A stretch of 64,000 nucleotides of DNA from Pontixanthobacter aquaemixtae. Lineage in GTDB: Bacteria > Pseudomonadota > Alphaproteobacteria > Sphingomonadales > Sphingomonadaceae. A program made the translations under genes and the position numbers. Below, in pieces: positions 25,275 through 34,202 of this stretch (its first letter is position 1; each line of letters begins with the position of its first letter). The stretch is taken from the NCBI RefSeq assembly GCF_009827395.1, contig NZ_WTYX01000002.1, positions 682,001 through 746,000 of the forward strand, given 5' to 3'. The notes under the pieces were generated by a model. The model ran no database searches and was not told where the DNA came from. It saw only the letters and a list, made by a program, of their open reading frames with translations.

Positions 25275-27623
25275 CTAGATCGGATTGCCGTCCTGATCGC
25301 GGAAGATTTCGCGGCGGCCGACATGGTTTGCCGGACCGACCAGCCCTTCGCTTTCCATCCGTTCGATCCATTTGGCAGCGGTGTTGTATCCAACGCCCAT
25401 CTGGCGCTGCAGCCAGCTGCCCGATGCTTTCTGGTTCTCGATCACGATCTGGCAGGCCTGACGGTATTTGCGTTCGACCGGATCGTCGCTGGCGGTCATA
25501 TCGTCTTCGAATGACAATCCGCCGCCATCTTCGGGTTCTTCGGTGACCGCATCGACATAGTCGGGCTTGCCTTGCGCGCGCCAGTGATCGGCAACCGCTT
25601 CGACTTCCTCATCGGACACAAACGGGCAGTGAACGCGGATCGTCGCGCCGCTATTGGGTTTGTAAAGCATGTCGCCCTTGCCCAGCAGCTGCTCGCTGCC
25701 TTGCTCGCCCAGAATGGTGCGGCTGTCGATCCGGCTGGTCACTTTGAAACTGATCCGCGTGGGCAGGTTGGCCTTGATCACGCCGGTGATAACATCAACC
25801 GATGGGCGCTGCGTCGCCATGATCAGGTGGATGCCCGCCGCGCGCGATTTCTGGCTGAGCCGCTGGATCAGGACTTCGATTTCCTTGCCCACCGTCACCA
25901 TCAAATCGGCCAGCTCGTCAACAATCAGGACGATCTGCGGCAGCACTTCGTAATCGAGCTGTTCTTCCTCGTAAATTTCCTCGCCGGTTTCGGGGTCGAA
26001 CCCGGTCTGCACGCGGCGGCCAAGCGGCTTGCCCTTGGCAATCGCCGCGCGAACCTTGTCGTTAAAGCCCGCCAGATTGCGCGAATTGACGCTGCTCATC
26101 ATCCGGTAGCGGCGCTCCATCTCCTCCACCGCCCACTTCAGCGCGCGCACCGATTTATGCGGCTCGGTCACCACCGGGCTCAGCAGATGCGGAACGTCCT
26201 CGTAAACGCTCAGCTCGAGCACTTTTGGATCGATCAGGATCAAGCGGCATTCGGCGGGCGTGAAGCGGTAAAGTAGCGAGAGCAGAATGACGTTGAGGCC
26301 CACCGACTTACCCGAGCCGGTGGTGCCCGCGACCAGCAAGTGCGGCATCGCCGCGAGATCGACCACGATCGGTTCGCCGGCGATATCCTTGCCCAGAATG
26401 ATCGGCAGCGCACCGCCCGCATCGGCGAAATCCTCGCATGCGGCGAGTTCCTTGAGCACCACCATCTGGCGGTCGGCATTGGGCAATTCGATGCCCATCA
26501 CGGTCTTGCCGGGAATGGGCGAAACGCGCGCGCTGATCGCGGACATATTGCGGGCAATATCTTCGGCAAGCCCGATGACCCGCGCGGCCTTGATCCCGGG
26601 TGCGGGCTCCAGCTCGTACATGGTCACCACCGGGCCGGTGCGCACCGCGGTGATCTCGCCTTTGACGTTGAAATCGTCGAGCACGGTTTCGAGCAGTCGT
26701 GCATTGCGTTCCAGCGCCAGCTTGTCGAGCTTGGGCGCGCTGTCTTCGGGTGCATCGGACAGCAATTCGAGACTGGGCAGCGCGAAGTCTGCGAACATGT
26801 CGCCTTGCTTGGCCTTGGCCAGCGGGGCCTTTTTCGGCGGCTTTGTCGGATCCGAAATGGTCGGCGCGCGGCGCGGTTCGGCGTCGATGACCGGTTCGGC
26901 GGGTTTCGCGGCTTTCGCCTGTTTGGGCTTGCGCGCGGGAACGAAGGGTATCCTGGCGTCGCCCAGCTTCTCTCCCAGCGATGAGGAGCGTTCGAGGAAT
27001 TTGGGCAAAGTCAGCAATTGCGCCCAGTCGATCGCGAAGACGCGTGTGACCAGCGCAACACCGCCGGCAAGGCTGAGCAGCGCCAGCCCCAAAATCGTCC
27101 AGCCTTGCGCGCCTTCGGGAAGCCGCCCGGCAATCGCTTCGACCGCGCCTGCGCCCAGCAATCCGGTCATCCCGCCAAAGGATGCGGGCAGATTTCCATT
27201 GGGTGCCTCGAAAGCCAGCGACAGAACCGTGCCCAGCAAGGCCATCGACAGCAGCAGCATGCCCACCGGCGTCCACCAGCGGGTTTCGGTATCGATGTCC
27301 TCTTCCTCCACATCGCGCCACAATTTGCGCGCAAAAACATAGAGCAGCGGGAGCAGCAAGACGCAGGGAAAGCCGAATATCATCAACGCCATATCGGCGG
27401 TCCACGCGCCGCTGCTGCCCATCCAGTTGGAAATCTGGCCGGCATCTGCGGCAGTGGAGGAGCTGGCATCGGTCTGGGTGTAGCTGACCAGCGACAAAGC
27501 GAGGAACAGCATCGATCCGAACAGCAATCCGGCGCCAACCATCTGCGCAGCGCGCCGCATCGAACGGCGCCAGGCCGCACGCCAGTCTGTTTTCTGCGAT
27601 TTTCCGATGGCGCGGCTGGCCAT
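25275..27623 (-). CDS. ftsK: DNA translocase FtsK
   Basis: Septal dsDNA pump that segregates chromosome termini and activates XerCD, 782 residues. Four transmembrane helices occupy the first ~215 residues, followed by a short Pro/Ala/Lys linker. The motor has Walker A GTTGSGKSVGLN near residue 430-440 and Walker B IVLIVDELADLM. The C-terminal ~65 residues are the winged-helix gamma domain (GVGYNTAAKWIERMESEGLV) that reads KOPS sites. Ends convergently to the small acidic protein gene. Confidence 0.96.
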   Translation of the reverse strand: MASRAIGKSQKTDWRAAWRRSMRRAAQMVGAGLLFGSMLFLALSLVSYTQTDASSSTAADAGQISNWMGSSGAWTADMALMIFGFPCVLLLPLLYVFARKLWRDVEEEDIDTETRWWTPVGMLLLSMALLGTVLSLAFEAPNGNLPASFGGMTGLLGAGAVEAIAGRLPEGAQGWTILGLALLSLAGGVALVTRVFAIDWAQLLTLPKFLERSSSLGEKLGDARIPFVPARKPKQAKAAKPAEPVIDAEPRRAPTISDPTKPPKKAPLAKAKQGDMFADFALPSLELLSDAPEDSAPKLDKLALERNARLLETVLDDFNVKGEITAVRTGPVVTMYELEPAPGIKAARVIGLAEDIARNMSAISARVSPIPGKTVMGIELPNADRQMVVLKELAACEDFADAGGALPIILGKDIAGEPIVVDLAAMPHLLVAGTTGSGKSVGLNVILLSLLYRFTPAECRLILIDPKVLELSVYEDVPHLLSPVVTEPHKSVRALKWAVEEMERRYRMMSSVNSRNLAGFNDKVRAAIAKGKPLGRRVQTGFDPETGEEIYEEEQLDYEVLPQIVLIVDELADLMVTVGKEIEVLIQRLSQKSRAAGIHLIMATQRPSVDVITGVIKANLPTRISFKVTSRIDSRTILGEQGSEQLLGKGDMLYKPNSGATIRVHCPFVSDEEVEAVADHWRAQGKPDYVDAVTEEPEDGGGLSFEDDMTASDDPVERKYRQACQIVIENQKASGSWLQRQMGVGYNTAAKWIERMESEGLVGPANHVGRREIFRDQDGNPI

Positions 27624-27724
27624 AATCTACCCCTGTTCTCGCGTGAGAACGCACCATGAATCGTCGCGGACTCGGGGTCAAGCGGTCTGCGGTTATTCGT
27701 TGTGTTCGCGAGGGGGTGCTTCGT

Positions 27725-28273
27725 TCAGCTAAGCCCGTCAATCGCCGCCCAGCGCGGCCAATCGAGCCGCCGCGCACGCTCCGCATTCATTCCGCCCAAT
27801 GCAATAATCGGGGCCTTGGCCTTTCTTGCAAGCATCCGGAACCGCAGCGGTCCGAGCGGTTTGGTTCCGGGGTGCGAACGGGTTGCGAATATGGGTGAAA
27901 GCAGAATGCCATCAGCCCCCGCGCGATCGGCCGCGACAATTTCCTTCCAATCATGCGCGGTGACCAGTTTCAGCAGATCATTGCCCTTGGGCATACGCCC
28001 CGCCGCGCCATAAATCCCGTCGGCCTTCCACTGTTTTGCTTTCACCGGCGTATCTGAGAGAACCGTCAGATGGCCTTGCTTGCGCGCGATCTCTTGCAAA
28101 GCGGCGAAGCGCGCGCGCCTTTCGTCCGGGCCAAGATGATAATGCCGGTAAATAAAGCCCGACCCGCGCGGCAAATTCGCCAGCGCGCTCTCAAGCGCAT
28201 TGTCATTGCGCGCATCGCTCAGCAGCCACAGCTTGGGCAGCACCTGCTCAGGAGAGGACTGGTCTTGCGTCAT
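27725..28273 (-). CDS. ThiE/TenI-like thiamine phosphate synthase family protein
   Basis: 182-residue TIM-barrel protein: PKLWLLSDARND, then YRHYHLGPDERRARF, GADGILLSPIFATRSHPG and IIALGGMNAERAR near the end, the phosphate-binding layout of ThiE. It is shorter than typical ThiE and lacks a clear full pyrophosphate site, so a TenI-like or altered role is possible. ATG 28273 is only 21 bp from the divergent yggS start. Confidence 0.75.
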   Translation of the reverse strand: MTQDQSSPEQVLPKLWLLSDARNDNALESALANLPRGSGFIYRHYHLGPDERRARFAALQEIARKQGHLTVLSDTPVKAKQWKADGIYGAAGRMPKGNDLLKLVTAHDWKEIVAADRAGADGILLSPIFATRSHPGTKPLGPLRFRMLARKAKAPIIALGGMNAERARRLDWPRWAAIDGLS

Positions 28274-28294
28274 ATGCACGTTATAGCGCGCGCT

Positions 28295-28957
28295 ATGGAT
28301 AGTGCAGTATCCCCTTTGGACGAGGTCCACGAGAAAATCGCCAAAGCGGCGCGGATTGCGCGGCGCGAGCTGGACGAGATAACGCTGATCGCGGTCAGCA
28401 AGACGCATCCGGCCGAACGGATCGAACCCTTGTTGGGGCAAGGCCACCGCGTCTTTGGCGAAAACCGCGTGCAGGAAGCGCAGCAGAAATGGCCCGCCCT
28501 TCGCGAGGCTTTTCCCGATGCGCAGCTGCATCTGATCGGCCAATTGCAATCGAACAAGGCCGATGACGCGGTCGAACTGTTCGATGCCATCCATTCGCTC
28601 GACCGCCCCAGCCTGCTCAAAGCGCTGGCGAAGGCGATGGACAAGGCGGGCAAGCAAGTGCCCTGCTTCGTCCAGGTCAATATTGGTGACGAGGATCAGA
28701 AAGGCGGTTGTCCGATTGCCGAACTGCCCGCGTTTCTGGGCGCAATACGCGAAACCGATATCCCGCTCGGCGGGCTGATGTGCATTCCGCCCGCTGATAT
28801 CGAACCGGCGCCCTTTTTTGCCTTTCTCGACAAGCTCGCGCGCGACAACGGGATTAACGGGCTCAGCATGGGCATGAGCAGCGATTATGAAACCGCGATC
28901 ATGCAGGGCGCGACGCATATCCGCGTGGGTACGGCCTTGTTCGGCGCACGCGGATAA
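28295..28957 (+). CDS. YggS-family PLP homeostasis protein
   Basis: 220-residue single-domain fold type III PLP-binding protein (PLPBP). The PLP lysine is in LIAVSKTHPAE; other family marks are VFGENRVQEAQQKW, HLIGQLQSNKA and GLSMGMSSDYETAI. It buffers pyridoxal phosphate and influences amino-acid pools; no catalytic activity is established. Start MDSAVSPLDEV (28295) is preferred over ATG 28274, which would abut the divergent gene. Confidence 0.93.
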   Translation: MDSAVSPLDEVHEKIAKAARIARRELDEITLIAVSKTHPAERIEPLLGQGHRVFGENRVQEAQQKWPALREAFPDAQLHLIGQLQSNKADDAVELFDAIHSLDRPSLLKALAKAMDKAGKQVPCFVQVNIGDEDQKGGCPIAELPAFLGAIRETDIPLGGLMCIPPADIEPAPFFAFLDKLARDNGINGLSMGMSSDYETAIMQGATHIRVGTALFGARG

Positions 28958-28976
28958 CGGCGCGCAATTCCGAAAC

Positions 28977-29013
28977 AAAAAGGGCGCCCCAACCGGGACG
29001 CCCTTCTCGTTTT
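28977..29013. terminator. bidirectional terminator between yggS and the TonB receptor
   Basis: AAGGGCG...CGCCCTT stem with an inner CCC/GGG. The minus strand continues into TTTTTGTTT (strong for the receptor gene); the plus strand continues TCTCGTTTT. Confidence 0.8.
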
Positions 29014-29029
29014 CGATTGATCGCGTGGA

Positions 29030-31354
29030 TCAGAATTCGAAAGTCATCTCCGCGCCGATCTGGCGGCCCTTGCTGAGCGGCGAGAGCGTGCCAGCAGCCG
29101 GAACCGGATCGAACGGACGGTTTACACCGTTCGAAAGCGGACCGCCGAATGGCAGCTGCGTGTCACCACCAGCCTGCACACCGTCGAGCAGGTTCTTGCC
29201 GTAGATCGAGAACGCGAGCCCTTCGACCGGCGTGTTCCAGGTGACGTTCGCATCAAGGCTGGTAATGTCTTGAATGTAACCGAAATTGTTATCGGTATAG
29301 GCGAACTCGTCACGATATTGCAGGTTTACACGGCTGACGACCGAGCTTGCACCAAGGTCAAGCTCGTGGATCGCGCCGACACCGGCTGTGACTTCGGGCA
29401 CGCGCGGCAGGCTGAGGGCCAGATCGGCATCGTCAATCACACCATCGCCCGAAATGTCGAAGCGTACTTCGTCATATTCGGCATCGATCAGGCCGACATT
29501 GGCAGTGAACAGCAGGCTGTCCGAAACACGCATGCGCGCCTCGGCCTCGACACCGAAGATCGTCGCGTCGGCAGTGTTCAGGATGAACTGCGAAACACCG
29601 GCAGTTGGCGAGGACTGGTTGACCTCGCGCTGCATGTTGCCGATCTTGGTGATGTAAGCCGCCGCGTTCAGAGTGAACGAACGGTCGTCGGTCTGGAATT
29701 TGCCGCCGATTTCGTAGTTGTCGACTTTCTCTTCATCGAAGGAGAAATTGCCGCCCGTTGCCGGGACCACGACATTCTCGAACACGTTCGCATTGGTGAT
29801 ACGGAAGTTGTAACCACCCGAACGATAGCCGCGTGTCCAGTGGGCATAGACCTGGCTGTTCGCGAATTCATACTGAAGGCCGAATTTCGGCGACCAGTTC
29901 GACCAGCTATTGCTGTCCGTAAAGCCGTTATTCTCGGTCGGGATGAAAGGGTTGGTCCCTGTTGTCGGGCAAGTGCCCTGAACGACAGAGCACATCGGAC
30001 GCGGACGGACATAGGTCACGCCGGCATCTTTTTCTTCGCGCGACCAGCGGATGCCACCAATAACGCTCAGGCTGTCTGTCAGGTAGACTTGGGCATTGGC
30101 AAATGCACCGATCACTTCATGATCCTGCTGGCCGCCACCATAAAAGGTCAGCGCGCTGAGCGGGGGCAAATCGCGAACTTCGGTGTAGGCAATCGACTGG
30201 TCGAAATAGAAACCACCAATTGTCAGCTCCACACCGTCAAAGCTCATCGCATAGCGCAGCTCGTTCGAAATCTGCTCTTGCTCGGTTTCGGTTGCCGAGT
30301 GGAACAGGAACGCAGGAAGCGAATCGATATCGCCATCAGTGGCCGCCGAATATTCGCGGTAACCGAACACATTGGTCAGTGTGCCGGGGCCGATGTCGAG
30401 TTCTGCGGTAACGCTGCCGGTCCAGATTTCGTTGGCATAAAAGCCGGCATTGTCGATGGACATGTCGAAGGTTTCACGATCGAACAGACCGCGGTTCTGG
30501 CCCGAAGGACCATCGCCATCGCTTTCGAAATAGTCGAGCTTACCGGTCAGCGTCAGATCGCCGAAGCGGCCTTCGAGAGCACCACGGAAAATCTTGGTTT
30601 CCGCTGCGCCGTGGTTGGTGTTGTCGAACAGGTTGGTAAAGTAACCTTCGTCTTTGTTGTAATAGGCGCCAAGTTTGAACAGCAGCGTGTCTTCGACAAT
30701 CGGGCCCGATACTACGCCGCTAACGGTGTAGTTGGCACCGCCGCGACCGCCATCGACAAACGGTCCGTCAACGGCTGCGCGGAACTTGCCCTGGAATTCT
30801 TCGGTCGGGTTGCCGGTGTTGATCAGCACGGCACCGCCGGTCACGTTGCGGCCGAACAACACGCCTTGCGGGCCGCGCAGGATTTCAACGCTGTCGAGGT
30901 CGAACAGGTCAAACACGACGCCGCCGTTGAAGCCGAGATAGACACCGTCAACGAACACGCCAACGGTCGGGTCGATCGACGGGATCGAGGAGTTGATGCC
31001 TAATCCGCGGATCGAGAAGTTGGCTGTGCCGCGGCTGGTGCCGATCTGGTCGAGCGATACGTTTGGTGCGGAATAGGTCAGCGACTGGACATCGCGCACT
31101 TTGAGCGCTTCGAGGCTTTCCGAATTGAAAGCGGTAACCGCCAGCGGCACATCCTGCACATCTTCGGCGTCTTGCGTTTTGGTGCCGGTGATGACGATAA
31201 CGTCAAAAGTGTCGAGCGCGCTGCCGCGATCTTCGCTTTGTTGATCTTCGTCAGCATCCTGAGCGAAAGCGGTTTGTGGCACAAGCGCCAGAGCCGAAGC
31301 GGCGAGCGCCAGCGTAGAAGTTCGACGCGCGAAATTGCGGGGGGTATTCATCAT
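29030..31354 (-). CDS. TonB-dependent outer-membrane receptor
   Basis: 774 residues. A signal peptide ends near TAFAQDADED; the plug domain follows (VIVITGTKTQ, VPLAVTAFNSESLEAL, SIRGLGINSS, VEILRGPQGVLFGRNVTGGA); the rest is a 22-strand barrel ending in Phe (AEMTFEF). ATG 31354 follows GGGAGAAG. It resembles the sphingomonad receptors with unknown ligands rather than a named siderophore receptor. No transport or degradation genes adjoin it, so the substrate is open. Confidence 0.93.
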   Translation of the reverse strand: MMNTPRNFARRTSTLALAASALALVPQTAFAQDADEDQQSEDRGSALDTFDVIVITGTKTQDAEDVQDVPLAVTAFNSESLEALKVRDVQSLTYSAPNVSLDQIGTSRGTANFSIRGLGINSSIPSIDPTVGVFVDGVYLGFNGGVVFDLFDLDSVEILRGPQGVLFGRNVTGGAVLINTGNPTEEFQGKFRAAVDGPFVDGGRGGANYTVSGVVSGPIVEDTLLFKLGAYYNKDEGYFTNLFDNTNHGAAETKIFRGALEGRFGDLTLTGKLDYFESDGDGPSGQNRGLFDRETFDMSIDNAGFYANEIWTGSVTAELDIGPGTLTNVFGYREYSAATDGDIDSLPAFLFHSATETEQEQISNELRYAMSFDGVELTIGGFYFDQSIAYTEVRDLPPLSALTFYGGGQQDHEVIGAFANAQVYLTDSLSVIGGIRWSREEKDAGVTYVRPRPMCSVVQGTCPTTGTNPFIPTENNGFTDSNSWSNWSPKFGLQYEFANSQVYAHWTRGYRSGGYNFRITNANVFENVVVPATGGNFSFDEEKVDNYEIGGKFQTDDRSFTLNAAAYITKIGNMQREVNQSSPTAGVSQFILNTADATIFGVEAEARMRVSDSLLFTANVGLIDAEYDEVRFDISGDGVIDDADLALSLPRVPEVTAGVGAIHELDLGASSVVSRVNLQYRDEFAYTDNNFGYIQDITSLDANVTWNTPVEGLAFSIYGKNLLDGVQAGGDTQLPFGGPLSNGVNRPFDPVPAAGTLSPLSKGRQIGAEMTFEF

Positions 31355-31424
31355 TTCTTCTCCCAGAATTGAAACGTGGCCGGCCCCTGTACTGGGGCAC
31401 GCTGAAAATGCAATCGAGAACTGA

Positions 31425-34184
31425 TTAAGCGCTTTCCATTTCTGCTTGGCGTGCATCGCTGGCGGCTTCGAGCAGTGCTTTTTCGATCGCTTTGAGCCGC
31501 GGCTCTGCGGTCACTTTTCCGCCGGTCAGATCGGTCACATAGAACGTATCGGCCGCGCGTTCGCCATAGGCAGTGATATGCGCTGAATGGACGATCAGCT
31601 GGCTTTCGAACAGCGCCCGCGCCAACCGGTTGAGCAGCGCCGGACGGTCGCGCGCATTGACTTCGATCACGGTGAATTTGTTCGACGCATTGTTGTCGAA
31701 AATCACCCGGTGGCGGACATTGAACGCTTTGGACCGGCTGATCGGCAGCGGGCGCTTGGCCAGCTGCGGGGCCAGCTCGATCCGGTTGGCCAGCGCATCG
31801 CCAATGGCCTTGGTGATCCGCTCCAGCTGCTGTTCCTCGTGGAACGGATTGCCGGTGGGGTCTTGCACCAGAAAATTGTCAATCGCCCAGCCGCTGCGCG
31901 TTGTGTGGATCCGCGCGTCGATGATGTTGGCGCCCGCAAGATGGATTCCGCCAGCGATGCGGTAGAACAGGCCGGGATGGTCGGTGGCGATGACACTGAC
32001 CAGCGTTGCGCCGCGCGCTTCGTAAAATTCGCATTGGATCGACAGGCTCTCATCAAGCTTGAGTGCCTCGGAATATTGGACCAGATTTCGCGCGATGATG
32101 TCTTCGGGCTCGGCGATCCAATAGGCATCGGTAAAGGCATCGCTATGCAGCGCGATCAGATCGCTGCGTTGTTCCAGTTCCTCGGCCACAAGCTGTTTCT
32201 TCGCGGCGACACGTTCTGCGCGGCCATGCTTCACATGGCCAAGGCGCAGCCGTTCCTGCGCGTTGTCATATAGCTCGCCCAGCAGCTGGCCTTTCCAGCT
32301 GTTCCATGTGCCCGGGCCAACCGCGCGGATATCGACCGCGGTCAGAATCATCAGATTGCGCAGCCGCTCCAGGCTTTGGACTTGGCCGACGAAATCTTCG
32401 ATCGTCTTGGGGTCGGTCAAATCGCGCTTGAACGCGGTTGCGCTCATCAACAGATGCTGCCGGACCAGCCACGCAACCAGCGCGGTTTCCTGTTCGCTCA
32501 GCCCGAAACGCGGGCACAATTCTTCGGCAACTTCGGCGCCAAGCACCGAATGGTCGCCGCCGCGGCCCTTGGCGATATCGTGCAGGAGAACCGCCACGAA
32601 GATCGCGCGGCGCGAATTGAGCCGGTGGATCAGCTTGGACGAACGCGGATGATCGTCTGTCAATTCGCCTTTCTCGATCCGGCTGAGTAGGCCGATCGCG
32701 CGGATAGTATGCTCGTCCACCGTATAGTGGTGGTACATATCGAACTGCATCTGCGCGTTGACTTTCCCGAAATCGGGCACGAATTTTCCGAACACCCCGG
32801 CTTCATTCATCCAGCGCAGCACCATTTCGGGGTCGTTGCGCCCGGCAAGCAGATCGAGGAACAAGGCATTGGCGCGCGGGTCCTTGCGCACCTTTGCCTT
32901 GATCAGGCCGGAATCGCGCCCCGCCTGACGCATGGTGTCAGGGTGGATTTCCAGGCCTTCTTCCTCGGCAATCTGGAACAGCTCGATCAGCCGCACCGGA
33001 TTTTTCTGGAACCAGTCATCGGTGGGCGCGGCGATCTTGCCGCTATAGACCTTGTATCCCTTCACGGTGCGCGCTTTCGCCTTGAACCCCGCGAAGAAGC
33101 CTTTGCGCGCGCGTTTCTGGGCAAATTTCTCGTCAATATGGGCGAGGAAAACGCCCGTCAGGCTGCCCACACGTTTGGCCTGAATGAAGTAGAATTGCAT
33201 GAACCGTTCGACCGCGCTTTTGCCCGGGCGGTCGGAGAAATTCATGCGAGCCGCCACTTCGCGCTGGAGATCGAATGTCAGCCGGTCCTCTGCGCGATTG
33301 GTGATGATGTGCAGATGCGAACGCACCGCCAGCATGAAACTTTCTGCGCGGCGGAAGGACCGGTATTCCTGCTTGGTCAGCAGCCCGACATCGACCAGAT
33401 CGGCGGCGCTGCGCACCTTGTGGATATATTTGCCGATCCAATAGAGCGTGTGCAGATCGCGCAAACCGCCTTTGCCGTCTTTGACATTGGGCTCGACGAC
33501 ATAGCGGCTGTCGCCCATCCGTTTGTGCCGCGCGTCGCGCTCGGCGAGCTTTTCCGAAACATATTCGCGCTCGCTGCCGTGGACCACTTCCTTGTAGAAC
33601 CGGCGGCTGCCCTCGTCATACAGGTCGCGGTCGCCCCACACATAGCGCCCTTCGAGCAGCGCGGTTCGGATGGTCAGATCCTCGCGCGCCATTTTGACCA
33701 TTTCATCCAGCGTGCGGCTCGATTGCCCGACTTTGAGGCCGAGGTCCCACAGGAAATAGAGCATCGCCTCGATCACTTGCTCGCACCAGGGGGTGCGCCG
33801 TGCCGGTGTCAGGAAAGCGATATCGACATCCGAATGCGGTGCCATTTCGGCGCGGCCATATCCGCCCACCGCCATGATCACCAGCCGTTCGCTGGTAGAG
33901 CGATTGCCCGGCGGATAGACATTGGCAATGATGTGATCGTGCAACAAGCGGACAATCTGGTCGATCAGAAAGGTCTGCCCGCCAGCGCATTCGTGGCCCG
34001 AAGCCGGTTTCTCCGCCAACCGCCGCGCCAGTTCTGCGCGGCCATCATCGAGCGCGCTTTTGAGCAGCGCCACAATCGCCGGGCGTGCTTTTTCGCCTTG
34101 CTCTGTGACAAGCGCAGAGATTTCCCCGCCCAGCGCTTTGCGATCGATGACCGCGCGCTGTTTGGGGATTTTGGTCTGGTTCAC
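31425..34184 (-). CDS. glnD: [protein-PII] uridylyltransferase
   Basis: Nitrogen-status sensor that uridylylates and deuridylylates PII in response to glutamine, 919 residues. Nucleotidyltransferase site GGYGRAEMAPHSDVD at residues 107-121; HD domain with LLHDIAKGRGGDHS; two C-terminal ACT domains (from ~700 and ~810, including TVIEVNARDRPALLNRLARAL). Co-directional with the acyl-CoA synthetase upstream (18 bp gap) and the TonB receptor downstream. Confidence 0.97.
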   Translation of the reverse strand: MNQTKIPKQRAVIDRKALGGEISALVTEQGEKARPAIVALLKSALDDGRAELARRLAEKPASGHECAGGQTFLIDQIVRLLHDHIIANVYPPGNRSTSERLVIMAVGGYGRAEMAPHSDVDIAFLTPARRTPWCEQVIEAMLYFLWDLGLKVGQSSRTLDEMVKMAREDLTIRTALLEGRYVWGDRDLYDEGSRRFYKEVVHGSEREYVSEKLAERDARHKRMGDSRYVVEPNVKDGKGGLRDLHTLYWIGKYIHKVRSAADLVDVGLLTKQEYRSFRRAESFMLAVRSHLHIITNRAEDRLTFDLQREVAARMNFSDRPGKSAVERFMQFYFIQAKRVGSLTGVFLAHIDEKFAQKRARKGFFAGFKAKARTVKGYKVYSGKIAAPTDDWFQKNPVRLIELFQIAEEEGLEIHPDTMRQAGRDSGLIKAKVRKDPRANALFLDLLAGRNDPEMVLRWMNEAGVFGKFVPDFGKVNAQMQFDMYHHYTVDEHTIRAIGLLSRIEKGELTDDHPRSSKLIHRLNSRRAIFVAVLLHDIAKGRGGDHSVLGAEVAEELCPRFGLSEQETALVAWLVRQHLLMSATAFKRDLTDPKTIEDFVGQVQSLERLRNLMILTAVDIRAVGPGTWNSWKGQLLGELYDNAQERLRLGHVKHGRAERVAAKKQLVAEELEQRSDLIALHSDAFTDAYWIAEPEDIIARNLVQYSEALKLDESLSIQCEFYEARGATLVSVIATDHPGLFYRIAGGIHLAGANIIDARIHTTRSGWAIDNFLVQDPTGNPFHEEQQLERITKAIGDALANRIELAPQLAKRPLPISRSKAFNVRHRVIFDNNASNKFTVIEVNARDRPALLNRLARALFESQLIVHSAHITAYGERAADTFYVTDLTGGKVTAEPRLKAIEKALLEAASDARQAEMESA

Positions 34185-34202
34185 GGAGACCCTTTTTCGT
34201 TT

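Noticed and set aside
29270-31003. 577-codon plus-strand open frame
   Set aside because: Antisense to the TonB-dependent receptor; a shadow.
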